DNA of 64,000 bases from Amycolatopsis pretoriensis (GCF_900107925.1 NZ_FNUJ01000001.1:1178001-1242000), one strand, 5' to 3'. Counted from the first letter of the stretch, positions 1 through 10,065 are shown. Notes: a model not told the origin generated them from the letters alone. Made by a program: numbers and translations.

Positions 1-62
1 TCGATGTCAAGACCGGTCGGCAAACCTGGCCAGAACTGGACAACCGAGGGGACACCGAACCC

Positions 63-1697
63 ATGAGACCAGTCCGGATCTTCACCGCACTCACGACTCT
101 CCTGCTCGCTACCACCGGGTGCGCCGCGGTGGCCGCGGCCAACCCCGAGCCGGAATCACCCGTCCGGCCGATCACCGCCTGCGGCGACCTCGTCCGCGGG
201 TTCGCCCTCCCGGGCGCCACCACGCACGTCACGTCGGCCGCCGTCGTCCCCGCGACCGCCACCGACCCCGAATACTGCGGCGTGCGGGGATACGTCGAAC
301 CGGCCGTGCGGTTCGAACTGCGGCTGCCCACCAAGACCTACGCCGGGCGCTACCTGCAGTACGGCTGCGGCGGCTTCTGCGGCGTGATCACCCCGCCCGC
401 CTTCGCCGACTGCGGCCTGCCCCACGGCGGCGACGTCGCCGTCGCGGCCACCGACGGCGGGCACGTCGGCACGACCCCCACCGTCGTCGACGACGGCAGC
501 TGGGGCGCGCACGACCAGGCCGCGCGCGACGACTTCGAGTTCCGCGCACCCCACGTCGTCTCCCGCGCGTCGAAGGCGATCATCCAGGCGTTCTACGGCT
601 CCCCGCCGCGCAAGTCCTACTTCACCGGCTGCTCCGACGGCGGCCGCGAAGGCCTGCTGCTGGCCCAGCGCTACCCGGCGGACTTCGACGGCATCGACGC
701 CGGAGCCCCCGCGAACTACTGGGGACCGCTGCTCGGGGAGTACCAGACGTGGCTCGCGCGAGCCAACACCGCCGCCGACGGCAGCCCCGTCCTCACCGCC
801 GCCAAGCTGCCCGCGCTGCACAACGCGGTGCTCGCCGCCTGCGACCGGCTCGACGGGCTCACCGACGGCCAGCTCGACGACCCGCGTGCCTGCCGCTTCG
901 ACCCGGCGACGCTGACCTGCGCCGGCGCCGACACGCCGTCCTGCCTCACCCCGGCCCAGGTCGCCGTCGTCCGCAAGCTGTACTCGCCGCCGACCGACGC
1001 CCACGGGACGCTGCTCTACCCCGGCGGCCAGCAGCCCGGCTCCGAGCTGTCCTGGGCCGGCTGGATCATCGCGACACCCGAGACCGGCGGGTTCGCCTTC
1101 GCCCGCAGCCTCGCCGACAACTACCTGCGCTACCTCGGTTACCCGATCGGCGCGCCGGCCTCGACGGTGGACACCTTCGCCTTCACCCGGCGCGAATTCG
1201 ACCGGCTCACCCCGGTCGGCGTCCGCTACGACGCGCTGAGCCTCGACCTGTCGGCGTTCCACCGGCGCGGCGGCAAGCTCGTGCTGTGGCACGGCTGGGC
1301 CGACGAGGCCATCCCGCCGGCCGGCACGCTCGACTACTACCAGCGGCTCACCGGCGGCCACGCCCAGGACTGGGTCCGGCTGTTCATGGTCCCGTCGCTC
1401 TACCACTGCGGCGGCGGCACCACGCTGACCGAGTTCGACCCGCTCCAGCAGCTGGTCGCCTGGGTCGAACGCGGCACCACACCCACGGTGGTGACCGCGA
1501 CCGGCCGGGACGCCGACGGGAACGTCACCCGGACACGGCCGGTGTTCGCCTACCCGCGGCGAGCGGTCTACGACGGCACCGGCAGCGTCGACGACGCCGC
1601 CAACTTCCGCCCGGCACCGCCCGCCTCGCCGGTCCGGGACGTCGTCCACTGGGCCGGCGAGTACCTGTACGCGATCCCGGGCCCGGTAGCGCGGTAA
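63..1697 (+). CDS. tannase/feruloyl esterase family alpha/beta hydrolase, exported
   Basis: This 544-residue protein belongs to the tannase/feruloyl esterase family, which cleaves ester bonds of plant phenolics such as gallate or ferulate esters outside the cell. The nucleophile sits in GCSDGG (Ser191), the acid is likely in HGWADE (about 413) and the base in YHCGGG (about 448). The Cys next to the Ser and the Cys next to the His form the CS-D-HC arrangement known for this family. The N-terminus is a hydrophobic export signal ending LATTGC, so Cys20 could be lipidated, although a Thr at -3 is not ideal for a lipobox. It stands alone, with the next gene 41 bases downstream. The substrate cannot be read from the sequence. 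Confidence 0.88.
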   Translation: MRPVRIFTALTTLLLATTGCAAVAAANPEPESPVRPITACGDLVRGFALPGATTHVTSAAVVPATATDPEYCGVRGYVEPAVRFELRLPTKTYAGRYLQYGCGGFCGVITPPAFADCGLPHGGDVAVAATDGGHVGTTPTVVDDGSWGAHDQAARDDFEFRAPHVVSRASKAIIQAFYGSPPRKSYFTGCSDGGREGLLLAQRYPADFDGIDAGAPANYWGPLLGEYQTWLARANTAADGSPVLTAAKLPALHNAVLAACDRLDGLTDGQLDDPRACRFDPATLTCAGADTPSCLTPAQVAVVRKLYSPPTDAHGTLLYPGGQQPGSELSWAGWIIATPETGGFAFARSLADNYLRYLGYPIGAPASTVDTFAFTRREFDRLTPVGVRYDALSLDLSAFHRRGGKLVLWHGWADEAIPPAGTLDYYQRLTGGHAQDWVRLFMVPSLYHCGGGTTLTEFDPLQQLVAWVERGTTPTVVTATGRDADGNVTRTRPVFAYPRRAVYDGTGSVDDAANFRPAPPASPVRDVVHWAGEYLYAIPGPVAR

Positions 1698-1738
1698 AGC
1701 GGTCACGCGGGTCCGGCGCCGCCGCTAAGGTCGCGACC

Positions 1739-2377
1739 ATGACGACGCCGGAACCCGCCGACCGTGTGCTCTCCCGCGCTTCCCTCGCCGAGGGCAGCCC
1801 GACCCGCTGGTTCGACGAGCTCTACACCGCCGCCGCCCGCGGCGAGGCCGAGGTCCCGTGGACCCGCGGCGCGCCCAACGCCGACCTGGCCGACTGGGTG
1901 GAGCCCGGCGAGGGCCGCCGGGCTCTGGTGGTGGGCAGCGCCCTGGGCGACGACTCGGAGCTGCTGGCCTCGCAGGGTTGGGCGGTGACGGGCTTCGACG
2001 TCGCCCCGACGGCGGTCGAGGCTGCCCGCGCGCGCTTCCCGGAGTCGGCGGTGGAGTACGTGGTGGCGGACCTGCTGAAGCCGCCGGGGGAGTGGCATCA
2101 GGCGTTCGACCTGGTGGTGGAGATCATGAACGTCCAGGCGATGCCCCGCACCTTCCGCTCGGCGGCGCTGACGTCCCTGGCGGGCTTTCTGGCACCGGAG
2201 GGGACGATGCTGGTCTCGGAGGTGGCGGAGGAGCACTTCGACATGGCGACGTGGGTGAGCCCGCCGTGGCCGTTCAGCCGAGCGGAGATCGAGTCGGTGG
2301 CCCAGGACGGCGTGAAGCTGCTGAGCCTGGAGACGATTCGCGACGGGGCCCGTTACTGGGCCGAGTTCACGCGGTAG
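1739..2377 (+). CDS. class I SAM-dependent methyltransferase
   Basis: A 212-residue cytosolic methyltransferase. The SAM-binding glycine-rich motif is ALVVGSALGDD (about residues 63-73), followed by the acidic end of strand 2 in VTGFDVAP (about 83-90) and a motif-II-like VEYVVADLL. The overall layout is like TPMT/TehB-type small-molecule methyltransferases. The ATG at 1739 gives a natural N-terminus; the reading frame is open far upstream but that part is antisense-like arginine-rich noise. Its stop overlaps the convergent M20 peptidase gene by 11 bases. The acceptor is unknown. Confidence 0.85.
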   Translation: MTTPEPADRVLSRASLAEGSPTRWFDELYTAAARGEAEVPWTRGAPNADLADWVEPGEGRRALVVGSALGDDSELLASQGWAVTGFDVAPTAVEAARARFPESAVEYVVADLLKPPGEWHQAFDLVVEIMNVQAMPRTFRSAALTSLAGFLAPEGTMLVSEVAEEHFDMATWVSPPWPFSRAEIESVAQDGVKLLSLETIRDGARYWAEFTR

Positions 2378-3665
2378 CCAGGAACCGGGACAGCACCCGC
2401 GTCCCGAAGTGCAGGCCCTCCACCGGGACCCGCTCATCCACCCCGTGCGCCATCGCGCGGTACGGGAAGCCCTTCGGCAGCCACAGCGGTGCGAACCCGT
2501 AGTTCGCGATCCCCAGCTGCGCGAACGCCTTCGCGTCCGTGCCGCCCCCGAGGCAGTACGGCACCACCACGGCCTCGGGATCCTCCGCCCGCAACGCCGA
2601 AGCCATCGCCGAGAACCACGGCGAATCCACCGGCGCCTGCACCGGCGGCTGGTGTGCCACGAACTCCCGCGTCACCCCCTCGCCGAGCAGCTCGTCCAAA
2701 GCAAGGAACAACGACTCCTCGGTCCCCGGCAGCACACGCACGTCCACCTGCGCCGAAGCCGTCGACGGGATCACGTTCACCTTGTAGCCCGCGTCCAGCA
2801 TCGTCGGGGTCGTGCTGTTGCGGACCGTCGGCAGCACCAGCGACCCCGCCGGCCCGAGCGCCGCCACCGCCGCGTCCACTCCGTCCGAAGTGGACAGATC
2901 CACCGGTACGCCCAGCGCGTCGCCGGTCCGTTCCAGGAACGCCCGCACCGCCGGGGTCAGCGACACCGGCCAGCGGTGCGCCGCGATCCGGTGCAACGCC
3001 CCCACCAACCGGGTGACGGCGTTCTCGTCGTTGGGCCGCGATCCGTGCCCCGCGCGGCCGCGGGCGGTCAGGCGCAGGTGCGCCGTGCCGCGCTCGGCCG
3101 TCCCGACCGGGTACAGGTGCACGTCACGGCCGTCGGCCGCCGGGACGTGGTAGGTGTAGCCGCCCGACTCGCTGATCGCCGCCACGCAGCCTTCGAACAA
3201 CGAAGGATGGTGGGCCACCAGCCAGTGCGCGCCCCACTCGCCGCGGTCCTCCTCGTCGGCCACGAACGCCAGCACCAGCTCACGCCGCGGCCGCACCCCG
3301 CCGGCCAGCGCCGCGAGCACCATCGCCACGAAGTCCTTCATGTCGGTCGCGCCGCGGCCCCACAGGCAGCCGTCGCGGACCTCGCCGGCGAACGGGTCCA
3401 CCGACCAGTCCGCCGCGTCCGCCGGGACGACGTCCAGGTGCCCCTGCACCAGCAGCGCCGGCAGCGACGGGTCGGTCCCCGGCACCCGCGCGATCACCGA
3501 AGCCCGTCCGGGTGCTGCCTCCAGGATCCGCGACGGGATGCCGAGGCCGTCCAGGAACGCGGCCACGTACTCGGCGGCCGGCCGCTCCGGGTTGGCGTCG
3601 TTGTTCCCGCGGTTGGTCGTGTCGAACCGGATCAGGTCCGCGCACAGCTCGACGACGTCAGCCAT
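2367..3665 (-). CDS. M20 family metallopeptidase (dipeptidase/deacylase type)
   Basis: A 432-residue di-zinc hydrolase of the M20/M25/M40 family, which cleaves dipeptides or N-acyl amino acids. Metal ligands are visible: His76 and Asp78 in QGHLDVVP, Asp108 in GRGATDMK, the general base and ligand pair Glu138-Glu139 in ADEEDRG, Glu166 in SESGG, and the C-terminal His407 in AHGVDERV. The dimerisation domain lies between about 190 and 310. Its start overlaps the stop of the upstream M55 aminopeptidase gene by 8 bases, so the two are probably translationally coupled. Both read away from the peptide ABC importer at 4.6-10 kb, which suggests that they process imported peptides. Confidence 0.9.
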   Translation of the reverse strand: MADVVELCADLIRFDTTNRGNNDANPERPAAEYVAAFLDGLGIPSRILEAAPGRASVIARVPGTDPSLPALLVQGHLDVVPADAADWSVDPFAGEVRDGCLWGRGATDMKDFVAMVLAALAGGVRPRRELVLAFVADEEDRGEWGAHWLVAHHPSLFEGCVAAISESGGYTYHVPAADGRDVHLYPVGTAERGTAHLRLTARGRAGHGSRPNDENAVTRLVGALHRIAAHRWPVSLTPAVRAFLERTGDALGVPVDLSTSDGVDAAVAALGPAGSLVLPTVRNSTTPTMLDAGYKVNVIPSTASAQVDVRVLPGTEESLFLALDELLGEGVTREFVAHQPPVQAPVDSPWFSAMASALRAEDPEAVVVPYCLGGGTDAKAFAQLGIANYGFAPLWLPKGFPYRAMAHGVDERVPVEGLHFGTRVLSRFLATA

Positions 3666-4485
3666 AGATGCCCTGCACCGCCCCCGCCGCGATCGCCGTG
3701 ACGACCTTGAAGCACTTCATCGCCTCGGTCATGTCCGGCGCGTCGAACCCGACCCGCCGCGTCCCGATCTGCTCCACCGTCGGGATCACCGCCGTCGCCT
3801 GCGCCAGGTGGCTCGCGTCGAACTCCACCTCGATCCGGTGCGCCCCGACCCGCCGCTCTTCACGCCCGGCGCGCGCCATCGCGTCGGCCGCCGCGCCGGT
3901 CAGCAGGTCCGCCGTGCGCGCGGGCGGCAGGCAGATCGCCGCGTACCGGCTCACGCACTCCTTCACCTGGACCAGCTCCGCCTCCGGAGCGTAATCACGG
4001 GCGTCGTCACACGTTTCGTCGTCACCCGAAACGAGCAGGACAGGGACGCCGTACTCCGCGGCCATCGCCGCGTTCAGCCGGCCCTCGCTCGCCGGGACGT
4101 CGTCCAGCCACACCCCGGTGATCTGGTTCTCCAGGTAGGTGTGGGAGAGCACCCCGTCGAACCCGGCACCGGCGTGGTAGCCCAGGAACGCCACACCGTC
4201 CACACCGGAATCGATCCCCTGCATCATCGACAGCGGCTTGTGCCGCCCGGTCAGCATCCGCGCCCGTGGATCGAGGTCCTCCAGCAGCAGGTTCCGCTGC
4301 GCCGAGTGCGCCTCGTTGACCAGTACGTCCGCGGCCCCGGCCTCGAACAGCCCGGCCAGCACGGCGTTGACGTCGCCGGTGAACAGCCGCCGGAAGCGGT
4401 CCCACTGCGGCGAACCGGGCACGACGTCGTCGGTCCAGGTGACGCCGGTGGCGCCCTCCATGTCCGCCGAGATCAGGATGCGCAT
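3658..4485 (-). CDS. dppA: M55 family D-aminopeptidase (DppA type)
   Basis: A 275-residue member of peptidase family M55, whose characterised Bacillus protein DppA removes N-terminal D-amino acids from peptides such as D-Ala-D-Ala. Starting at the ATG at 4485 (MRILISADMEG), the expected zinc ligands fall at Asp8, Glu10, His60 (NEAHSAQ), His104 (GYHAG) and Glu134, almost the numbering of the Bacillus enzyme. A GTG three codons upstream (4494) is possible but less likely. In Bacillus, dppA heads the dipeptide permease operon; here the permease operon is divergent and starts about 170 bases away. A role in recycling peptidoglycan-derived D-peptides is an inference from that context. Confidence 0.9.
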   Translation of the reverse strand: MRILISADMEGATGVTWTDDVVPGSPQWDRFRRLFTGDVNAVLAGLFEAGAADVLVNEAHSAQRNLLLEDLDPRARMLTGRHKPLSMMQGIDSGVDGVAFLGYHAGAGFDGVLSHTYLENQITGVWLDDVPASEGRLNAAMAAEYGVPVLLVSGDDETCDDARDYAPEAELVQVKECVSRYAAICLPPARTADLLTGAAADAMARAGREERRVGAHRIEVEFDASHLAQATAVIPTVEQIGTRRVGFDAPDMTEAMKCFKVVTAIAAGAVQGIYG

Positions 4486-4654
4486 GCCCGGCACTCTAGC
4501 CAGGCCGCCCCGGCCCCGGACGCGGCTCCCCGATCACACCGTGTCACCGAAAGCGATCGATAACGATCGGACACCTGCCGCAGCGGCAACATATTGCGCG
4601 GTTGTGGCGGTATGTGGTTACTTCTCGTCCTTGGGGAGGCTCACAGCGAGAACG

Positions 4655-6490
4655 ATGGGGTGGTTTTTGGTGCATTTCCCACGCAGAATCGGCCGGTTCG
4701 GCCGCGTCGGCGCGGTCGTCGCGGCCGCGGCACTGGCGGGCATCCCGCTCGCCGTGCCCGCCCAGGCCCAGCAGGGCAAGGTGCTGCGGGTCGCGCTGAC
4801 CACCGGCATCGACCACCTGAACCCGTTCACCGCCGTGCTCGCCGCGTCCACGCAGATCGGCCGGTTCACCTACGAGTTCCTCACCGTCCCCGACGCCGCG
4901 AAGGCCGAGGCCTCGCCCGCGCTCGCGGAGTCCTGGACGCCGTCGCCGGACAAGCTGACCTGGACGTTCAAGATCCGCAGCGGCGTCAAGTGGAGCGACG
5001 GGCAGCCGGTGACCGCCAAGGACGCGGCCTACACGTTCAACCGGATGCTCACCGACGAGAACGCCCGCACCGCCAACGGCAACTACGTCGCCAACTTCGA
5101 GACGGTCACCGCGCCCGACGACACCACCCTGGTCGTCAAGACCAAGACCGTGCAGGTCAACATGAACCTGCTCGACGTCCCGATCGTGCCGCAGCACATC
5201 TGGGAGCCGGTCAAGGACCTCAAGGCCGCCGAGACCGACGACCTCAAGATCGCCGGCGTCTCCGACGGCCCGTTCCAGGTCACCGAGTTCAAGCCCAACG
5301 AGTACGTCAAGCTCAAGGCCAACAAGGACTACTGGCGCGGCGCCCCGAAGATCGACGAACTGCAGCTGCTGCAGTTCAAGGACACCGAGGCCGCGGTCAA
5401 CGCGCTCAAGCAGGGCGAAGTCGACGTCATCAACCGGCTCAACCCCAACCAGTTCGCCGCGCTGCAGGGCCAGGACGGCATCACCACCAACGCCGCGCCC
5501 GGCCGCCGCTACGACGAGCTGTCGCTCAACTTCGGCGTCACCGACAACGCGAACAACCCGATCGGTGACGGCAACCCGGTCCTCAAGGACATCAACGTCC
5601 GCAAGGCCATCACCCAGGCGGTGGACACCCAGGCGATCGTCGACAAGGTCCTCAAGGGCCTCGGCCAGGTCGGCGGCGGCGTCGTGCCCGCCGTCTACGC
5701 CGACTACCACTGGGACCCCAGCGACAGCGAGAAGGTCAAGTTCGACCTCGCCGCCGCCAACAACACCCTCGAGCAGGCCGGTTACAAGAAGGGCCCCGAC
5801 GGCGTCCGCACCGCCCCCGGCGGCGCCAAGCTGGAACTGCGCCTGACCGGCCACTCCAACCGCAGCTACGACCAGGGCGTCGCCCAATACGTCACCGGCT
5901 GGCTCAAGGACATCGGCATCACCGTCAAGCAGGACCTCGTCTCCGACGACGAGCTGTCCGACCGCACCGCCGTCGGCAAGTACGACCTCGCCATCGGCGG
6001 CTACGGCACCAACCCCGACCCGGACTACGCGCTCTCGCTGCACACCTGCGGTGCGCGGCCGGCGCCGGACGGCAAGGGCGGCAGCACCGACACGTTCTTC
6101 TGCGACCCGCAGTACGACGAGCTGTACAAGAAGCAGCTGACCGAGACCGACGACGCCAAGCGCGCGGACTACGTCAAGCAGGCCCAGGCCCGGCTCTACA
6201 GCCAGTTCCCGACGATCGTGCTGGACTACCAGAACGCGCTCGAGGCCTACCGCTCCGACAAGTTCTCCGCCTTCACCACCCAGCCGCAGCCCAAGGGCGC
6301 GATCCTCGAGCAGACCGGCTACTGGGGCGTCTACGGCGCCACCCCCGCCGGCAGTGACACCGCCACAGCCGACTCCGGCAGCAGCGGGACCGTCGTGTGG
6401 ATCGTCGTCGGCGCGATCGTCGTGGTGATCATCGTCGTCGGCGGTGTGATCATCAGCCGCCGCAACAAGACCTCCGAGGACCGCGAGTAA
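4655..6490 (+). CDS. ABC transporter substrate-binding protein, family 5, with C-terminal membrane anchor
   Basis: A 611-residue peptide/nickel-type solute-binding protein (SBP_bac_5). It has an N-terminal export signal ending around AQAQQGK and a large ligand-binding region. Unusually, it has a C-terminal hydrophobic helix (TVVWIVVGAIVVVIIVVGG) followed by the positive tail SRRNKTSEDRE. The mature protein would therefore be tethered to the outer membrane face by its C-terminus rather than by a lipidated N-terminal Cys, which is absent. ATG at 4655 was chosen; GTG at 4670 is an alternative that also keeps the signal peptide. The permease gene starts three bases after the stop. It should deliver di- or oligopeptides to the importer encoded downstream. 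Confidence 0.88.
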   Translation: MGWFLVHFPRRIGRFGRVGAVVAAAALAGIPLAVPAQAQQGKVLRVALTTGIDHLNPFTAVLAASTQIGRFTYEFLTVPDAAKAEASPALAESWTPSPDKLTWTFKIRSGVKWSDGQPVTAKDAAYTFNRMLTDENARTANGNYVANFETVTAPDDTTLVVKTKTVQVNMNLLDVPIVPQHIWEPVKDLKAAETDDLKIAGVSDGPFQVTEFKPNEYVKLKANKDYWRGAPKIDELQLLQFKDTEAAVNALKQGEVDVINRLNPNQFAALQGQDGITTNAAPGRRYDELSLNFGVTDNANNPIGDGNPVLKDINVRKAITQAVDTQAIVDKVLKGLGQVGGGVVPAVYADYHWDPSDSEKVKFDLAAANNTLEQAGYKKGPDGVRTAPGGAKLELRLTGHSNRSYDQGVAQYVTGWLKDIGITVKQDLVSDDELSDRTAVGKYDLAIGGYGTNPDPDYALSLHTCGARPAPDGKGGSTDTFFCDPQYDELYKKQLTETDDAKRADYVKQAQARLYSQFPTIVLDYQNALEAYRSDKFSAFTTQPQPKGAILEQTGYWGVYGATPAGSDTATADSGSSGTVVWIVVGAIVVVIIVVGGVIISRRNKTSEDRE

Positions 6491-6492
6491 GC

Positions 6493-7518
6493 ATGACCGC
6501 CCCTGAACAAGCCGCGGTGCTCGTCGACCCCGACGAGCACCGCGGCGGGACCGGCACCGCCCGGTTCGTGCTGCGTAAGGTGATCGAAGCCGTCATCAGC
6601 GTGCTGCTGGTGATCGTGCTGTTCTTCTTCCTGTTCCGGATGCTGCCGGGCGACCCGGTCGCGGCGATGACCCGCGACCGCGTCACCAGCCCCCAGCAGA
6701 TCGCCGAGCTGCGCGAGAAGATGGGCGTCGACAAGCCCGTCCTCGTCCAGTTCGGCACCTACTTCTGGAACCTGCTGCACGGCGACCTCGGCGAATCCCG
6801 GCTGCTCAACAACGGCCGCCCGGTCGCCGACATGATCGGCGAACGGCTCTGGCCGACCATCCTGCTCGTCGGCAGCGCCACCGTGCTGGCCGTGATCATC
6901 GGCCTGTGGCTGGGCATCCGCGCCGCCTGGCGCCGCGACAGCTTCTTCGACCGCGCCCAGACCGGGATCGCGCTGACCCTCTGGTCGGTCCCGCAGTTCT
7001 GGCTCGGCCTGATGCTGCTGGTCGTCACCAACGGCCTGTTCCCCAGCCGCGGCATGCACTCCCCGGACGCCGCGCCCGACGTCCTGTCCCAGACCCTCGA
7101 CGTGCTGCACCACCTGGTGCTGCCGTGCGTGACGCTGCTGGCGGTGTTCTACGCCCAGTACATGCTCATCATGCGCTCGTCGCTGCTCGGGGAGATGAAC
7201 GCCGACTACCTCACCACCGCCCGCGCCAAGGGCCTGCGCGACGACCTCGTCCGCAAGCGCCACGCCGTCCCCAACGCCCTGCTGCCCACCACGACGCTGG
7301 TGTTCATGCAGTTCGGCCAGGTCGTCGCCGGCGCGGTCACCGTCGAGGCCGTGTTCAGCTGGCCCGGGCTCGGCCAGCTGACCTACGACGCCCTCCACGG
7401 CCCCGACCTGCCGGTGCTCCAGGGCGTGTTCACCGTGCTGGCCAGCGCCGTGGTGCTGATGAACCTGCTCGCGGAACTGCTCTACCGCGTGCTCGACCCG
7501 AGGGTGCGTACGTCATGA
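6493..7518 (+). CDS. dppB: dipeptide/oligopeptide ABC transporter permease (DppB-like)
   Basis: A 341-residue inner-membrane permease with about six transmembrane segments. The first is near residues 30-50, followed by the periplasmic RMLPGDPV segment typical of DppB/OppB/NikB. The cytoplasmic EAA loop that contacts the ATPase is visible as TTARAKGLRDDLVRKRHAVP. It starts two bases after the binding-protein stop, and its own stop overlaps the dppC start in an ATGA. The partner permease is DppC and the energy comes from the fused DppDF ATPase. Confidence 0.92.
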   Translation: MTAPEQAAVLVDPDEHRGGTGTARFVLRKVIEAVISVLLVIVLFFFLFRMLPGDPVAAMTRDRVTSPQQIAELREKMGVDKPVLVQFGTYFWNLLHGDLGESRLLNNGRPVADMIGERLWPTILLVGSATVLAVIIGLWLGIRAAWRRDSFFDRAQTGIALTLWSVPQFWLGLMLLVVTNGLFPSRGMHSPDAAPDVLSQTLDVLHHLVLPCVTLLAVFYAQYMLIMRSSLLGEMNADYLTTARAKGLRDDLVRKRHAVPNALLPTTTLVFMQFGQVVAGAVTVEAVFSWPGLGQLTYDALHGPDLPVLQGVFTVLASAVVLMNLLAELLYRVLDPRVRTS

Positions 7519-8411
7519 CCACCGCCGAGACACCCCGGCAGATCGCCTGGCACCGCCGGCGCGCGTCCCTCGCCCGGACCTGGCGCGAGTTCGCCGCCCA
7601 GCGCGCCGCGCTCGCCGGCCTGATCCTGCTCGGCGCCACCGTCGTCGTCGCCCTGCTGCTGCCGCTGATCAGCGACCAGAGCGGCCTCGACGTCACCAAG
7701 GCCACCGGCGAGCCGCTCAGCCCGCCCACCGGCGACTTCTGGCTCGGCACCGACAACTTCGGCCGCTCGGTGCTGCTGATGACCGTCTGGGGCACCCGGA
7801 TCTCCCTGCTCGTCGGGTTCTCCGCGGCGCTGCTGTCGGTCGTCATCGGCACCCTGATCGGCATCGCCGCCGCGCACTTCGGCGGCTGGGTGTCGGCGAC
7901 GCTGCTGCGGTTCACCGACTTCTTCCTGGTCCTGCCGTCGCTGATCCTCGCGATCGCGCTCTCGGCGGTGCTGCCCAAGGGCATCGGCACGATCATCATC
8001 GCGATCGGCTTCACCGCGTGGCCCAGCACCGCCCGGCTGGTCCGCGCCCAGACCCTCACCATCGAAAGCCGCCCCTACATCGAGCGCGCCCACGCCCTCG
8101 GCGGCGGTCACCTGCACGTCATCGGCAAGCACGTCCTGCCCGGCGTGATGCCGCTGGTGCTGGCCAACACGACGCTGGTGGTCGGCAACGCCGTCATCGC
8201 CGACGCGACCCTGTCGTTCCTCGGCGTCGGCGACCCCAACTCCGTCACCTGGGGCCTGGTGCTCGAGAGCGCGCTCAACAACGGCGCCATCAGCCGCGGC
8301 GCCTGGTGGAACGTGCTCCCGCCGGGCATCGCGATCGTGCTCGTCGTCCTCTTCTTCACCCTGGTCGGCCGGGGCCTGGAGACCGTGTTCAACCCGAGGT
8401 TGAAGAAGTGA
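7515..8411 (+). CDS. dppC: dipeptide/oligopeptide ABC transporter permease (DppC-like)
   Basis: A 298-residue permease of the DppC/OppC family. It has a soluble N-terminal stretch, a first membrane helix near residues 35-55, the HFWLGTDNFGRS-like segment (here DFWLGTDNFGRSV) typical of DppC, and an EAA loop (ERAHALGGGHLHVIGKHVLP). The ATG at 7515 overlaps the dppB stop by four bases. Its stop overlaps the GTG of the ATPase gene, so translation of the whole operon looks coupled. Confidence 0.92.
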   Translation: MTTAETPRQIAWHRRRASLARTWREFAAQRAALAGLILLGATVVVALLLPLISDQSGLDVTKATGEPLSPPTGDFWLGTDNFGRSVLLMTVWGTRISLLVGFSAALLSVVIGTLIGIAAAHFGGWVSATLLRFTDFFLVLPSLILAIALSAVLPKGIGTIIIAIGFTAWPSTARLVRAQTLTIESRPYIERAHALGGGHLHVIGKHVLPGVMPLVLANTTLVVGNAVIADATLSFLGVGDPNSVTWGLVLESALNNGAISRGAWWNVLPPGIAIVLVVLFFTLVGRGLETVFNPRLKK

Positions 8412-10060
8412 CCACCCCGCTGCTGCAGCTCAAGGACCTCAACGTCACCTACGCGGTGGGCGAGCAGGACGTGCCCGCCGTCCGCGGCGTCGACCTCACC
8501 CTCGACCCCGGCGGCACCCTCGGCGTCGCCGGCGAATCCGGCTCGGGCAAGTCCACCGTCGCGATGAGCGTGCTGCGCCTGCTGCCGCGCACGGCCAAGA
8601 TCACCGGCGAGATCGTCCTCGACGGTGAAGACGTCACCGCCATGAAGTGGGGCCGCCTGCGCGCGGTCCGCTGGGCCGAGGCGTCGGTGGTCTTCCAGGG
8701 CGCCATGCACGCGCTCAACCCGGTCCGCAGGATCGGCGAGCAAATCGCCGAGCCACTGCGGCTGCACCCGCCCGCGGACGGGAAGGCGCTCACCGACGCC
8801 CAGGTCGACGCCCGCGTCGCCGAGCTGCTCACCCAGGTCGACCTGCCCACGAGCCGCGCCGGCGCCTACCCCCACGAACTGTCCGGCGGGCAGAAGCAGC
8901 GCGTCATGATCGCCATGGCCCTGGCCTGCTCGCCCCGGCTGATCATCGCCGACGAGCCCACCACGGCGCTGGACGTCATCGTCCAGGCCCAGGTCCTCGA
9001 CCTGCTGTCGCGGCTGGTCGCCGAGCAGGACATCGGGCTGATCATGATCAGCCACGACCTGTCCGTCCTCGCCGCCACCTGCCGGCGCATCGCGGTGATG
9101 TACGACGGGCGGATCGTCGAGGAAGGCCCCAGCGCCGAGGTGATGGGCTCCCCGCAGCACGAACACACCCGCGCGCTGGCCGCGGCGTTCCCGACGGTCG
9201 GCGACCCGGTGTCGCGCTTCGCCCCGGCCACCAGCAACCCGCTGCCTCCGGAGCCCGCGGAACGGGTGGCGGGGGAGCCGCTGCTGGCGGCGGAGAACCT
9301 GCGCGTGTCCTTCCGCGACCGCACCGGCAAGCGGATCAACGCCGTCGCCGGCGTCGACCTCACGGTGTCGCGCGACGAGATCGTCGCCCTGGTCGGCCAG
9401 TCCGGCTCCGGCAAGACGACGCTGGCCCGCACGCTGCTCGGCCTGCAGCAACCCGACTCCGGCGTGGTCCGCTACGACGGCAAGCCGGTCCCCTCCGGCG
9501 GCGCCGGGCTCAAGGCCTACCGCCGTCAGGTCCAGCTCGTGCTGCAGGACCCGACGAGCGCGCTGAACCCGGCCCACACGGTGTACGAAGCCGTCGCCGA
9601 GGGGCCGCGGATCCACAAGCTCGCCGACGAGCGCGCGGTCGTCCACCGGGCCCTGGAGGCCGCGGAGCTGCGGCCGGCGGAGAAGTACGCCGACCGGCTC
9701 CCGCACCAGCTCTCCGGCGGCCAGCGCCAGCGCGTCGTCATCGCCGGCGCCCTGGCCCTGGAGCCATCGGTGGTGGTGGCCGACGAGCCGGTCGCGTCGC
9801 TGGACGCGTCCGTGCGCGGGGAGATCCTCGGGCTGCTGCTGCGGCTGCGGCGCGAACTCGGCCTCGCGGCCCTGGTGATCACCCACGACCTGGGCCTGGC
9901 CTGGAACATCGCCGACCGCGTCGCCGTGATGTACCGCGGCGAGCTCGTCGAAACCGGGACGGTGGAACAGGTCCTGCTCGACCCGCAGCACGAGTACACG
10001 AAGTCCCTGCTGGCCGCCCTCCCCGGCGGCACCGCCCAGCGCCGCACCGTCGAAACCTGA
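8408..10060 (+). CDS. fused double ATP-binding protein of peptide ABC importer (DppD-DppF fusion)
   Basis: A 550-residue protein that carries both nucleotide-binding domains of the importer in one chain. Domain 1 has Walker [10 protein letters not shown] (42-50), signature LSGGQKQR (about 157) and Walker B LIIADEP (about 178). Domain 2 has GQSGSGKTT (about 331), LSGGQRQR (about 435) and VVVADEP (about 456). Both domains look catalytically complete. Each ends in an oligopeptide/dipeptide-type C-terminal extension ([24 protein letters not shown]). The GTG start overlaps the dppC stop as GTGA. Fused DppDF proteins are known in actinobacteria. This is the last gene of the operon; a weak hairpin follows 6 bases after the stop. 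Confidence 0.92.
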   Translation: MTTPLLQLKDLNVTYAVGEQDVPAVRGVDLTLDPGGTLGVAGESGSGKSTVAMSVLRLLPRTAKITGEIVLDGEDVTAMKWGRLRAVRWAEASVVFQGAMHALNPVRRIGEQIAEPLRLHPPADGKALTDAQVDARVAELLTQVDLPTSRAGAYPHELSGGQKQRVMIAMALACSPRLIIADEPTTALDVIVQAQVLDLLSRLVAEQDIGLIMISHDLSVLAATCRRIAVMYDGRIVEEGPSAEVMGSPQHEHTRALAAAFPTVGDPVSRFAPATSNPLPPEPAERVAGEPLLAAENLRVSFRDRTGKRINAVAGVDLTVSRDEIVALVGQSGSGKTTLARTLLGLQQPDSGVVRYDGKPVPSGGAGLKAYRRQVQLVLQDPTSALNPAHTVYEAVAEGPRIHKLADERAVVHRALEAAELRPAEKYADRLPHQLSGGQRQRVVIAGALALEPSVVVADEPVASLDASVRGEILGLLLRLRRELGLAALVITHDLGLAWNIADRVAVMYRGELVETGTVEQVLLDPQHEYTKSLLAALPGGTAQRRTVET

Positions 10061-10065
10061 CCCAG

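Noticed and set aside
156..1706. Long open frame on the minus strand opposite the tannase-family gene
   Set aside because: It is a shadow frame of high-GC coding DNA: Val/Gly/Arg-rich with no domain, while the plus strand shows a complete catalytic motif set. The same holds for similar long antisense frames throughout the window.
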